Shown: in pieces, positions 48,250-57,800 of the stretch
Layout of the letters: each line of letters opens with the position of its first letter
How positions within the stretch are numbered: the stretch's first letter is position 1
Source of the DNA: Citricoccus sp. K5
GTDB taxonomy: Bacteria > Actinomycetota > Actinomycetes > Actinomycetales > Micrococcaceae
Assembly: GCF_902506195.1 (NCBI RefSeq)
Contig: NZ_LR732817.1
Span: 3,315,407 to 3,379,406, forward strand
Direction of reading: 5' to 3'
Length of the DNA: 64,000 nt
Program-made: the position numbers and the translations under genes
Notes under the pieces: generated by a model
Databases searched by the model: none
Seen by the model: only the letters and a program-made list of their open reading frames with translations
What the model was told of the DNA's origin: nothing

Positions 48250-49812
48250 TCAGTTGTAGATGCCGATGACCCCGAAGAGCACACCCGAGGCCAGCATGAC
48301 CAGCGAGACGATGCAGGCCCGCCAGAGCACCTTCTTGTGGTGGTCGCCCAGATCCACCTTGGCCATGGAGACCAGCAGCAGGATCGCCGGCACGAGCGGG
48401 GACTGCATGTGCACCGGCTGGCCGGTGATGGAGGCCCGCGCCATGTCCACGGCCGGGATCCCGTAGTGCGCGCCGGTCTCGGCCAGCACGGGCAGGATGC
48501 CGAAGTAGAAGGCGTCGTTGCTCATGAAGAACGTGGCCGGGATGGAGATGAGGCCGGTCAGCACCGCGAGGATCGGGCCCATCGAGTCCGGGATCACGTC
48601 CACGAGCCAGGTGGACATCGCGTCCACCATGCCGGTTCCGGTGAGCACGCCGGTCAGCACGGCGGCGGCGAACACCATGGAGACCACGGCGACGATGGAC
48701 GAGGAGTGGTTGCCCAGCACCTCGGCCTGCTTCTTGACGTTCGGGAAGTTCACCAGCAGGGCGATCGCGGTGCCGATCATGAACAGGTAGGCCAGCGGCA
48801 GGATGTCCGCCACGAGCAGCACCATGATGACCGCGGTCAGCACGAGGTTGAACACGAACAGCTTCGGACGCAGGGTCTCCCGGTTCGGGTCCAACGCGGT
48901 ATCCGACATATCCGGCCCCGCAGGGGAATCGGCGGTCTCGGTGCGTTCCATCAGCGCGACGCCGGCACCCTCACCGGAGGTGCCCACGGTCCCGGTGGGC
49001 GCGGGCTCACCGGAGCGGCGCCCGCGACGACCGGCGCCGCCTGAACCCTCACCGGCAGCGCCTGAACCCTGACCCGCAGCGCCTGAACCCTGACCCGCAG
49101 CGTCATCGGTACCACTGCCGGTGGTGCCCTGACCGCCGAAGGTGACGGAATCGGCGTCGAACCTCTGCTCCGCACGGCCCCAACGGGCCGGGTCCTCACG
49201 GCGCAGGCGGCGGCGCTCGGCGACGCCGAGGAACCAGGCGAAGACGAAGACCACGGCGAGGCCCACGATCATCGAGGGGATCATCGGGACGAAGATGTCC
49301 GCGGCGTCCACGTTCAGGGCGGCGGCGGCGCGCACGGTGGGGCCGCCCCAGGGGACGATGTTCAGGGTGCCGTTGGTCAGCCCGGCCACGCAGGTCAGCA
49401 CCACGGGGCTCAGGCCCAGGCGGTGGTAGACCGGCAACAGGGCCGCGGTGACCACGATGAAGGTGGTGGACCCATCCCCGTCGAGCGAGATGACGGCGGT
49501 CAGCAGGGCGGTGCCCATGACCACCTTGGCCGGGTCGTGGCCGACCACCCGGACGATCCAGTTGACCAGCTTGTCGAAGAGGCCGACGTCGATCATGATG
49601 CCGAAATAGGCGATGGCGAACATCAGCAGCGCGGCGGTGGGGGCCATCTGGCCGACGGCCTCGAGGATCATGTCCCCCAGGCCGAGCCCGGCGCCGGTGA
49701 ACAGGCCGAAGATCGTGGGGACGAGGATCAGTGCCAACAAGGGCGTCATCCGCTTCGTCATGATGAGGGCCATGAAGGTGGCCACCATCGCGAAGCCCAG
49801 CAGGACGAGCAT
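48250..49812 (-). CDS. CitMHS-family citrate/divalent-cation transporter
   Basis: A 520-residue membrane protein of the CitMHS family, which imports citrate complexed with Mg2+ or other divalent metals. About 12 helices are split by a ~110-residue hydrophilic loop (from RRRLRREDPARWGRAEQRF to DPNRETLRPKLF). SLDGDGSTTFIVVTAALLP, NGTLNIVPWGGPTVRAAAAL and FMSNDAFYFGILPVLAETG are family hallmarks. The ATG at 49812 follows CAGGAG. It is divergent from a CitA/DcuS-type sensor kinase and its regulator, which probably control it. Confidence 0.9.
   Translation of the reverse strand: MLVLLGFAMVATFMALIMTKRMTPLLALILVPTIFGLFTGAGLGLGDMILEAVGQMAPTAALLMFAIAYFGIMIDVGLFDKLVNWIVRVVGHDPAKVVMGTALLTAVISLDGDGSTTFIVVTAALLPVYHRLGLSPVVLTCVAGLTNGTLNIVPWGGPTVRAAAALNVDAADIFVPMIPSMIVGLAVVFVFAWFLGVAERRRLRREDPARWGRAEQRFDADSVTFGGQGTTGSGTDDAAGQGSGAAGQGSGAAGEGSGGAGRRGRRSGEPAPTGTVGTSGEGAGVALMERTETADSPAGPDMSDTALDPNRETLRPKLFVFNLVLTAVIMVLLVADILPLAYLFMIGTAIALLVNFPNVKKQAEVLGNHSSSIVAVVSMVFAAAVLTGVLTGTGMVDAMSTWLVDVIPDSMGPILAVLTGLISIPATFFMSNDAFYFGILPVLAETGAHYGIPAVDMARASITGQPVHMQSPLVPAILLLVSMAKVDLGDHHKKVLWRACIVSLVMLASGVLFGVIGIYN
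49040..49102 (-). repeat. Three tandem 21-base repeats in the transporter loop
   Basis: CCTGAACCCTGACCCGCAGC plus one base, repeated three times (the first copy slightly diverged), encodes GQGSGAA-type heptads in the cytoplasmic loop of the CitMHS transporter. Copy number may vary between strains. Confidence 0.8.
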
Positions 49813-49863
49813 GGGTACTCCTGGTTCGAGAGGTGTGCCGGCTTTCACCGGGGCGTGTGACGG

Positions 49864-49973
49864 GGACCACGAAGGTCCGCAGATTGCAGTCACCCTACGG
49901 TGACCCGGACCACGGAAAGTGGTTGTGCTCGCAAGTGGGCGAAGAACCCGTTCGGCGCATTGTGTGCATTGTG
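49864..49973. promoter_or_regulatory. Candidate operators between the citrate transporter and the two-component genes
   Basis: The 215-base divergent region holds GGACC-ACGAA-GGTCC (49864-49878), GTCACC-CTAC-GGTGAC (49889-49904) and a tandem direct repeat of GCATTGTG (49957-49964 and 49966-49973). The last is continued by TGCTCACA, which faintly resembles a Crp/GlxR site. These are plausible sites for the CitB-like regulator and a carbon-control protein. Confidence 0.5.
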
Positions 49974-50027
49974 CTCACAGCGATCCGCCGCGTCTTCCGC
50001 GAGCCGCCGGACCCTAGACTGACGGGC

Positions 50028-51779
50028 ATGGATGCGCAGCGGCCCGTTCGGGGAACCTTCTCCGAGCGCATGACGGCCCTGGTGCTCGCCGCCGTGGCCG
50101 GCACGCTGGTGATCTGCCTGCTGGCCATCGTGTGGTTGACGGCCCAGCGCATCCACGACCAGGCCGAACAGCAGGCCCTCGGCATCGCCAGGTCGGTCGC
50201 CTCCATCCCGGACGTCCGTGAGCTGGTCGCCGCTCAGGCGGAGCTCGAGACCCTGGACCCGGTGCAGCTCGCCGATGGCCCCCTGCAGGCCACCCTCGAG
50301 GGGGTGCGCGAGAGGACCGGAGCCCTGTTCGTCATCGCCACCGAGGACCGCGGGCTGCGGCTGGTCCACCCCAATCCTGACCTCATCGGCCAGCGGGTCA
50401 GCACCGATCCGGTGGCGCTGCGCGGGGTGGAGGACACCTCGACCGAACGCGGCACCCTGGGTGAATCGGTGCGGGCCAAGGTGCCCGTCTGGTCCGGCGA
50501 CGGAGAGCGCGTGGTGGGGGAGATCAGCGTAGGCGTGGGGGTGGCCGCCGTCGCCGCAGACGTGCGCCAGGCCGCGGTGTCCGTGGCCGTCGTCGGGGTG
50601 GTGGGCCTCGGCCTCGCCCTGCTGTCCGCCGTGTACCTCAAGCGCCGGCTCCGGCGCCTGACCCTGGGGCTGGAACCGGACGAGATCGCCGCCTCCGCGC
50701 GGGATCAGGCGGCCGTGCTCTACGGGGTGCAGGACGGGGTGATCGGCGTCAGTCCGGAGGGGATCATCACGGTGCGCAACAAGGCGGCCCGCATGCTGTT
50801 GGGCCTGCCGCACCGGGATGATCCGGGCGACGTGGTGGGCCGCCGCTATGACGAGTCCGGCCTGCCGGGGACGCTGACGGAGGCGGTGGCCGGAGCCCTG
50901 CAGTCCGGGGCATCAGCCACCGGCCTGCGGCTGGCCGTGGGCGAATCCTCGATGATCGCCTCCGTGGTGCCCGTGCACCGGGACGGCGTGGACCTGGGAG
51001 GGGTGGTCATGCTGAAGGACACCACGGCGGTGGAGGCGCTCGGCAGCCGGTTGGACGCCGTGGAGACCATGGCCTCGGCCCTGCGCGCCCAGCGGCACGA
51101 GTTCGCCAATCGACTGCACGCCCTGTCCGGCCTGTTGGCGGCTGGCCAGCTGGAGGCGGCCCGGGAGTTCCTGCACCAGGTCATCGAGTCCGGCCCCGTG
51201 AAGGATCCGGTGCCCCGGATCGACGCCGTGCAGGACACGTTCCTACGGGCCTTCGTGGGCGCCAAGGGCGTGCAGGCCCACGAGCTCGGCGTGGAACTGC
51301 GGGTGGGGCCGGAGACGTCCTTCTGGCAGACCGTGGTGGATCCCCAGGATGCGACGGCGGTGCTCGGCAACCTCGTGGACAACGCCGTGCGCGCGGCCCT
51401 GGAAGGGCACGGGACGGAGGGCCACGACGCGGTCCCGGCCGGCGCTGATGACCGGGGTGACGCCGTCCCGTGGGTCGAGGTCGACCTGCTGGGGGAGGGG
51501 GACACCCTGCACCTGGCGGTGGCCGACTCCGGCGACGGTGTGCCGGCGGGCCTGGACGTCTTCGCCCCGGGCGCCACCACCCGAGAGGGCGGGGAGCACG
51601 AGGCGCACGGGCACGGCGTCGGTCTGTCCCTGGCCCGTCGGCTGGCGCGCCAGCGGGGCGGGGACGTGTGGCTGGCGGACCCTGGGGGCCTGGACGAGGC
51701 GGGAACAGAGCACTCAGGAGCGGTGTTCTGCGCGCGCATCCCCGGGGTCCTGAGCACATCGATGGAGGGTGAGAGATGA
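50028..51779 (+). CDS. CitA/DcuS-type sensor histidine kinase
   Basis: A 583-residue membrane kinase. TM1 is near residues 16-40 and TM2 near 181-205, framing an extracytoplasmic PAS/CACHE ligand domain. A cytoplasmic PAS domain follows, then the dimerisation box RAQRHEFANRLHALSGLL with the phospho-His near 355, the N-box GNLVDNAVRAAL and DSGDGVP. These features define the CitA/DcuS family, which senses citrate or C4-dicarboxylates. TAGACT (50015-50020) precedes the ATG at 50028 by 7 bases: a probable leaderless start. Stop overlaps the regulator start (ATGA). Confidence 0.9.
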   Translation: MDAQRPVRGTFSERMTALVLAAVAGTLVICLLAIVWLTAQRIHDQAEQQALGIARSVASIPDVRELVAAQAELETLDPVQLADGPLQATLEGVRERTGALFVIATEDRGLRLVHPNPDLIGQRVSTDPVALRGVEDTSTERGTLGESVRAKVPVWSGDGERVVGEISVGVGVAAVAADVRQAAVSVAVVGVVGLGLALLSAVYLKRRLRRLTLGLEPDEIAASARDQAAVLYGVQDGVIGVSPEGIITVRNKAARMLLGLPHRDDPGDVVGRRYDESGLPGTLTEAVAGALQSGASATGLRLAVGESSMIASVVPVHRDGVDLGGVVMLKDTTAVEALGSRLDAVETMASALRAQRHEFANRLHALSGLLAAGQLEAAREFLHQVIESGPVKDPVPRIDAVQDTFLRAFVGAKGVQAHELGVELRVGPETSFWQTVVDPQDATAVLGNLVDNAVRAALEGHGTEGHDAVPAGADDRGDAVPWVEVDLLGEGDTLHLAVADSGDGVPAGLDVFAPGATTREGGEHEAHGHGVGLSLARRLARQRGGDVWLADPGGLDEAGTEHSGAVFCARIPGVLSTSMEGER

Positions 51780-52447
51780 CGGAGAACTCCACGGACCTGA
51801 CGGTCCTGGTGGTGGACGACGACTTCCGGGTGGCGTCCATGCATGCCGCCTACGTGGACGCGGTGCCTGGCTTCACGGCGCTGCCGCCCGTGAATGACGC
51901 TCGCGTGGTGGCCCGCACCGTGGCGGAGGCACGGCCGGACCTGGTGCTGCTGGACCTGTACCTGCCGCACGTGTCCGGGCTGGACCTGCTGAGCGTCCTG
52001 GACGTGGACGCCTTCGTGCTCAGCGCCTCCGGGGAGGGCGAGTCGGTGCGGACGGCCCTGCGGCGCGGGGCCCTGGCCTACCTGGTGAAGCCCTTCGCCG
52101 AGAAGGCGCTCGCGGACCGTCTGCGGGCCTATGCGCGGTACCGCCGATTGCTGGCGGGCGGCACCCATGACCAGGTGGCGATCGACCGTGCCCGCCGGGT
52201 GCTGCTGGTGGAGTCCGAGCAGGCTCCGGCCTCAGCCGCCTCCACCACCGAGCAGTCCGTGCTGGAGGCCGTCGCCGCGGCTACGGAGGATCTCACTGTG
52301 ATGGAGGTGGCGGAGGCCGTGGGGATCTCTCGGGCCACCGCCCAGCGGTACCTCTCCCACCTGGCCCAGACGGGCCAGATCAACCTCGGGCTGCGCTACG
52401 GGGCCCGAGGGAGGCCGGAACACCGCTACGGCCCGGCGTTGAGTTGA
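51776..52447 (+). CDS. CitB/DcuR-type response regulator
   Basis: A 223-residue regulator. The receiver domain has the acidic pocket VVDDD, phospho-acceptor Asp60 in LVLLDLYLPH and Lys in YLVKPF. The C-terminal HTH (LTVMEVAEAVGISRATAQRY) is the CitB-type winged helix. Coupled by ATGA to the kinase; it probably activates the divergent CitMHS transporter gene. The 3' end overlaps the end of the convergent YdcF-like gene by 22 bases. Confidence 0.9.
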   Translation: MTENSTDLTVLVVDDDFRVASMHAAYVDAVPGFTALPPVNDARVVARTVAEARPDLVLLDLYLPHVSGLDLLSVLDVDAFVLSASGEGESVRTALRRGALAYLVKPFAEKALADRLRAYARYRRLLAGGTHDQVAIDRARRVLLVESEQAPASAASTTEQSVLEAVAAATEDLTVMEVAEAVGISRATAQRYLSHLAQTGQINLGLRYGARGRPEHRYGPALS

Positions 52448-53520
52448 TACATCACCAACAGTGCGGTGAGTCCCGCCGAGAGCAGAAGCCCCGGGATGGC
52501 CAGCAGGATCTGGGTGCGCTTGTTCATCACCATGACGGCCAGGAACTCGCGCAGGTAGGCGCTGGGGACGTAGTAGCCGGCCGTGCTGCCGCCCACCACG
52601 TCCGCGTCCACGCCGATCCGCCGGGAGAGCAGGGCCGCCCGCGGCGCGTGATACTCGTTCGTGGCCACCAGCAGGTGTCCGGGGCTGGCGCCCTGGGGTA
52701 ACGCGCCGTCGGCGATCTCCCTCGAGAGTCGCAGGTTCTCCTCCGTGGTGCTTGAGCGCTCCTCCGGCAGGACCAGCTCCGGCGGCACACCGTGGTCCAC
52801 GAGATAGGCGGCCATGGCGACCGCCTCCGGGCGCGGCTCGTCCGGACCCTGGCCGCCGGACGGGATGAGGGGCACCCCACGGCCGGGTGCTGCCATGGAC
52901 AATTCCGGTGCCGTCCCGGCGGCCGGTGTGCTCGAGGGGGACGGTGCCAGCTGGGCCTGCCAGGCCTGCCGTCCCCGGTCCAGGCGGGAGGCGAGCAGTG
53001 GGGTCACGTTCCCGTCGATGAGGCCGGATCCCAACACCACCACGGCGTCCGCCCCCGGGCGCGGCTCCCGCCGGGCGTACACGACCGTGAACACCAGGAA
53101 TGTCACGAAGGACAGCCCAACCTGGGCGGAGGCGAAGAAGGCAAACGCCGCCGCCCCGATGCCCACGGGATGCAGCGTCGCGACCAAGAGGAACGCTGCC
53201 ACGGGCAGCGCCAGCAGGGCGAATCCGGCCAGCAGCGAGAGCAGGTTGCCCAGACTCCGGCCCTCTCGCCCTACCATCTGGAAACCGTTGCGGATGAGGA
53301 ATCCGGCCAGCACCAGAACGGAGAACGGCAACGCCAGGAGCACCAGGCCGATCAGCGCCTGCACCTGGGGGGAGAAGTATCCGATGACCTCCACCACGGC
53401 ACCCCATGCGAACCATGCCCCCACCAACAGCACGACGGCGGTGCGCAGCCGGCGTGGCTCGGTCCGCCACATTTTCCGGTACAGCAGCCAGCATCCGAGG
53501 GCGAGCAGGGCGCCGATCAT
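52426..53520 (-). CDS. YdcF/SanA-family (DUF218) membrane protein
   Basis: A 364-residue protein: about six N-terminal membrane helices (to ~residue 150), then a DUF218 domain with ADAVVVLGSGLIDG, EERSSTTEENLRLS and ATNEYHAPRAALLSRRIGV, and a final helix. DUF218 proteins such as ElyC and SanA are linked to envelope barrier function and peptidoglycan lipid carriers; the precise role is unknown. A ~30-residue Pro/Ser/Ala-rich insertion splits the domain. The start overlaps the stop of the upstream gene at 53517 (ATGA). Confidence 0.82.
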   Translation of the reverse strand: MIGALLALGCWLLYRKMWRTEPRRLRTAVVLLVGAWFAWGAVVEVIGYFSPQVQALIGLVLLALPFSVLVLAGFLIRNGFQMVGREGRSLGNLLSLLAGFALLALPVAAFLLVATLHPVGIGAAAFAFFASAQVGLSFVTFLVFTVVYARREPRPGADAVVVLGSGLIDGNVTPLLASRLDRGRQAWQAQLAPSPSSTPAAGTAPELSMAAPGRGVPLIPSGGQGPDEPRPEAVAMAAYLVDHGVPPELVLPEERSSTTEENLRLSREIADGALPQGASPGHLLVATNEYHAPRAALLSRRIGVDADVVGGSTAGYYVPSAYLREFLAVMVMNKRTQILLAIPGLLLSAGLTALLVMYQLNAGP

Positions 53521-54515
53521 GGTGTCCTCGTCTCCGCGGCCAGGACCCTCACGGTGTCCAGTTCCGCCAGCAGCCGGCCGCGCAGCACATTGGCCTCCGC
53601 GGCGAACCCCCGCTGCAGGCGCACATACTCGGCACGGCCCTCGGCGGTCTCGATCCGGATCGGCTCCAGCCCCCAGTCGGTCAGTTCGTAGGGGGATGCC
53701 CGCATGTCCATGGTCCGGATGCGCCAGGCGAGCTCGAAGCAGTCCGCCACCAGGTCCGAGCTGACCGCCGGCATCAGCTTGTAGGCCCACTTGTAGACAT
53801 CCATGTTGGCGTGCAGACACCCGGGCTGTTCCAGGTCCGCCTGCGTCTCGCGCGTGGGCTGCAGCTCATTCAGTTCCACCGCCTCGGGAGCGTAGAAGCG
53901 GAAGGCGTCGAAGTGCGAGCAGGCGATCCGGTTGTCCTCGACCACCCGGTTCGTGCCATCCGGGCCCAGTCGCAGCGGCACGGTGGAGTGGCGGATTCCG
54001 TGGACCTCGGATCGGTAGGCCATGGCCCATTCGTGCAGGCCGAAGCAGGCCAGCCGGGCCGGCCTTTGCGCCGTCAGGCCGAGGATGCGCCCGGCGAACT
54101 CGATCATCGCGGCCCGGCGTGCGGCGAACGCGGGCACATCCACGGTCCAACCGCCGTCGGGAAGCCCGGGGCAGGGCTCCACCCACCGGTAGAACTTCCC
54201 TCCGCCCCCGGATCCTGGCCCGCCCGTGGGTGCCGCGTGGCCGTCGTCGTGAGGCCGGGCCGGCGCAGCCAGCACAACGCCGGCCCCCGGGTGCCAGCGT
54301 TCGAGGGCGCCCGGGGTGAGCGAATAGTAGGAGAACAGGAAGTCGTGGACCGGGTGCCGTACACCGCGGGAATGCAGGTCCTTCAGGGGCGCCGTGTAGG
54401 CCGCGATGCGCTGGCGGTGGGCCGTGGCGGTGGCCTGCCACTGCTCCACGGACAGCACCCGGAGCCCACCAGCGGTCAACGGGTCGGCGGAGCGGGCGGG
54501 GAGGGAAGCTGGCAC
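53517..54515 (-). CDS. Conserved actinobacterial protein, often labelled 3-methyladenine DNA glycosylase
   Basis: A 332-residue cytosolic protein with HPVHDFLFSYYSLTPGALER, RWHPGAGVVLAAP, FGLHEWAMAYRSEVHGIRHS and CSHFDAFRFYAPEAVELNEL. Relatives in actinobacteria carry the label 3-methyladenine DNA glycosylase, but I see no recognised glycosylase motif, so the function is open. The GTG at 54515 is preceded by TACGCT and 6 bases on the minus strand, the leaderless pattern; in-frame ATGs further upstream lack support. It is coupled (ATGA) to the YdcF-like gene. Confidence 0.72.
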   Translation of the reverse strand: MPASLPARSADPLTAGGLRVLSVEQWQATATAHRQRIAAYTAPLKDLHSRGVRHPVHDFLFSYYSLTPGALERWHPGAGVVLAAPARPHDDGHAAPTGGPGSGGGGKFYRWVEPCPGLPDGGWTVDVPAFAARRAAMIEFAGRILGLTAQRPARLACFGLHEWAMAYRSEVHGIRHSTVPLRLGPDGTNRVVEDNRIACSHFDAFRFYAPEAVELNELQPTRETQADLEQPGCLHANMDVYKWAYKLMPAVSSDLVADCFELAWRIRTMDMRASPYELTDWGLEPIRIETAEGRAEYVRLQRGFAAEANVLRGRLLAELDTVRVLAAETRTP

Positions 54516-54813
54516 CCCACCAGCGTACGGTTCCCGGCGGATCCGCGCAGGTGAGGCGGCTGGCCGGGCAAGAGGTGAGGCATCCGCGTGTAAAAGGTCT
54601 GTTTCAGGACTTCCGTTGGTCGTGCCGCTCGGGTAAGTTGCCGTCATCCCACCTCTGTGGTTCGCATCACTCGCGCCGCTCTCACAATGGCTTCCGCACC
54701 GACTCGTGCTCGTCTCGGCCGAACATCGCGGTAGCCTCATGCAGCAACCACGGAGATCACTCGCCGGGCACACCCGTGCCCGGCTCGCACCTTGGTGAGG
54801 AAAGGCGAGGTTC
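54516..54813. other. Divergent intergenic region before the subtilase gene
   Basis: This 298-base stretch has no convincing gene. A possible -10 box TAGCCT (54732-54737) for the protease gene would give a leader of about 70 bases; a good Shine-Dalgarno (AGGAAAGGCGAGG) precedes the ATG. A second promoter faces left for the gene at 54515. Confidence 0.4.
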
Positions 54814-57800
54814 ATGTCCAGGAACCCCAAAACAGCTCGGCGACGCCGGGCGCTGACCGCCACATTGGCGGGGATCGGCCTGCTGGCCACGCCGCTCGCG
54901 GCCATGCCGGCCGTCGCGGCTCCGTCCGGCGGCGGCTCGTATCCCTCGATCGACCAGGCGCTGCAGGCTGGCGCGGAGTACAAGGACGGCCGCTACTTCG
55001 TGATCCTCAAGGAGGATCCGGTGGCCACCTACCAGGGCGGCACGGACGGGTTCCCGGCCACTGCCGCCACGGACGGCACTTTCGAGGTGGAATCCGCAGC
55101 AGTCCAGAAGTACGATCGGCACCTCACTGCGGGCCAGTTGGAGGTCGCCTCGTCGGCTTCGCTGTCCGTCGACAAGCACTTCACCACGGCACTCAACGCC
55201 TTCGTCTCCGATCTCACCGCCGAGCAGGCGCGCGAACTGTCCAAGGACGACCGCGTCCTGGCCGTCTCCGAGGTGGAGGAATACGCCCCGGACTACTCGT
55301 CCACCGAGTTCCTGGGCCTGCCCGGGCCACAAGGTGCCTGGAACAACCAGTACGGCGGGCTGGACGTCGCCGGCAAGGGCGTCGTGGTCGGTGTCATCGA
55401 CACCGGCTACTACCCCGAGCAGGAGATGCTCGCCGGGGAACCCGTCCCGGCACTCTCCGGTGAACCCCAGGTCGGTGAACCGTACCTTGACTCCGCTGGC
55501 CGGATTGCCATGCTCAAGGCCGACGGCACCACCTTCCGCGGAGACTGCGAGGCGGGGGAGGACTTCTCCGGCGAGGAGTGCAACTCCAAGGTGCTCTCCG
55601 CCCGCTACTTCTCCGAGGACTTCGAAGCCTTCGTCCCCGCGGATCAGCGCGATCCCCGGGAGCGGCTGTCCCCTCTCGACATCTCCTCGCACGGCACCCA
55701 CACCGCCACCACGGCGGCGGGCAACAACGGTGTTGACCAGGTCTTCAATGGCGGCAACTCCTACGGTGAGGGCTCCGGCGTGGCGCCGCAGGCAGCCGTC
55801 TCCGTCTACAAGGTCTGCTGGGAGGACACGGACCCGGCGACGGGCGGGTGCTATGGCACCGCCTCGGTGGCGGCCATCGAGCAGGCCATCATCGACGGCG
55901 TCGACGTGCTGAACTATTCGATCTCCGGATCGAACAACTCCGTGGTGGATCCCGTCTCTCTGGCCTTCAAGTCAGCCGCCGAGGCCGGGATCTTCGTCTC
56001 GGCCTCCGCCGGCAACTCCGGGCCCATCGCTCAGACCGTCAACCATTCAGCTCCCTGGCTGACCTCCGTGGCCGCCTCGACGTTCTCCAATGAACTGTCC
56101 GGCACCGTGGAGTTCCCGGACGGTGCAAAGTTCCGCGGGGTCTCCTCCATGCCCGAGGGTGTGGGGCCGGCGGAGATCGTCCTGGCCAGCGAGGTCGAAC
56201 TCGCCGGCCAGTCGACCGGTGACGTCCAGCTGTGCGCACCCGGATCCCTGGACCCGGCCACTGCTGCCGGCAAGATCGTGGTCTGTGACCGTGGCGTGGT
56301 TGACCGTGCGGCCAAATCGGTCGCCGTCGCCCAGGCCGGCGGTGTCGGCATGGTCCTGGTGAACATCGGCGGCGGCTCCGAGGATGCTGACCTCCATGCG
56401 GTGCCCACCGTGCACACCTCGGACGAGTCCATCAAGGAGCTGGTGGCCGCCACTGACCAGACGGCGACCCTCGTGGTCGGTGACACCACAGGCCTGGCCC
56501 CGGTCCCTGTGCCCCAGATCGCCGGGTTCTCCTCGCGCGGCCCGTCCACCGCGGTGGACTCCGAGCTGCTCAAGCCGGACATCGCCGCCCCGGGCGTCAA
56601 CGTCCTGGCCGGCGTCTCTCCGTTGGACCCGGCGTACAACGGCGACTCCTACGGGCTGATGTCCGGAACCTCCATGGCCGCCCCGAACCTGGCCGGCATG
56701 GCCGCACTCATGAGCGCGGAGAAGCCGGACTGGTCCCCTATGGCCATCAAGTCGGCCATGATGACCACTGCCGGTGACGTCCTCAATGCCGATGGCTCGG
56801 CCAGCGCGGACAACTTCGCCACCGGTGCCGGCTCCGCCGACCCGGTCGCGATGGTGGAGCCGGGGTTGGTCTACGAGGCCGACGCCCGCCAGTGGGACGC
56901 CCTCATCCTGGGTGAGACCACTGGCCGGGACATCAACGTGGCATCGATCGCGGTGAACGACCTGCTGGGTTCGGCCACCGTGACCCGCACCGTTACGGCC
57001 ACCGAGACCGGGACCTGGGCCGCCAGCGGCTCCGTGCCCGGCTACGAGGTGACGGCCGAGCCGTCCACCCTGTCTCTGGAGGCCGGCGAGTCTCAGCCGG
57101 TGGAGATCACGTTGACCCGCACGGACGCCGCCGCGGACGAGTGGGCCCACGGGTCCTTCACCTGGACCCGTCCGGGGGCCGCCGCCGTCACCTCCCCGGT
57201 GACCGTGCGTGCAGTGGACGTCCTGGCGGAGGATGCCATCGCCGGTGAAGGCGCGTCCGGCGCTGCCGAGACCGAGCTCGAGTCCGGCATCACCGGTGCC
57301 CTCGAGCCAGAGATCGAAGGCCTGGGCCTGGCCAAGGTAGAGGAGTTCTCCAAGGTTCCTGGAGCGTTGCTCGGTCAGGACAACGCCTCCAACCATGTCA
57401 CGGAGACCGTGGTCCCCGAAGGGGCCACCTCGGTGACATGGTCGCTCAACGCGGGAGACGAACAGTCCGATTGGGACTTGTTCGTCATCACTCCGGAGGG
57501 CGAAGTCATCCAGGAGGCCACCGCCTCCGGTTCCGAGGAACTGGTCCTGACGGATCCGGTCCCGGGCGAGTACCACGCAGTCTCGAACCTGTACTCTTCA
57601 CCGGGCGGTGCCTCGGTCCCCGGCACCATGGAGACCGTGGTCCTTGAGGGCGATTCCGGCAACCTGACCATCACCCCGGACCCGCTGGCCGTGGAGAACG
57701 GTCAGACCGAGCCGGTCGCCGTCGAGTGGCAGGGTCTGACTCCGGGCACCTGGAAGGGTGCCGTCGAGTGGGCGCCCGGCACCCGGACCTCGGTCACCGT

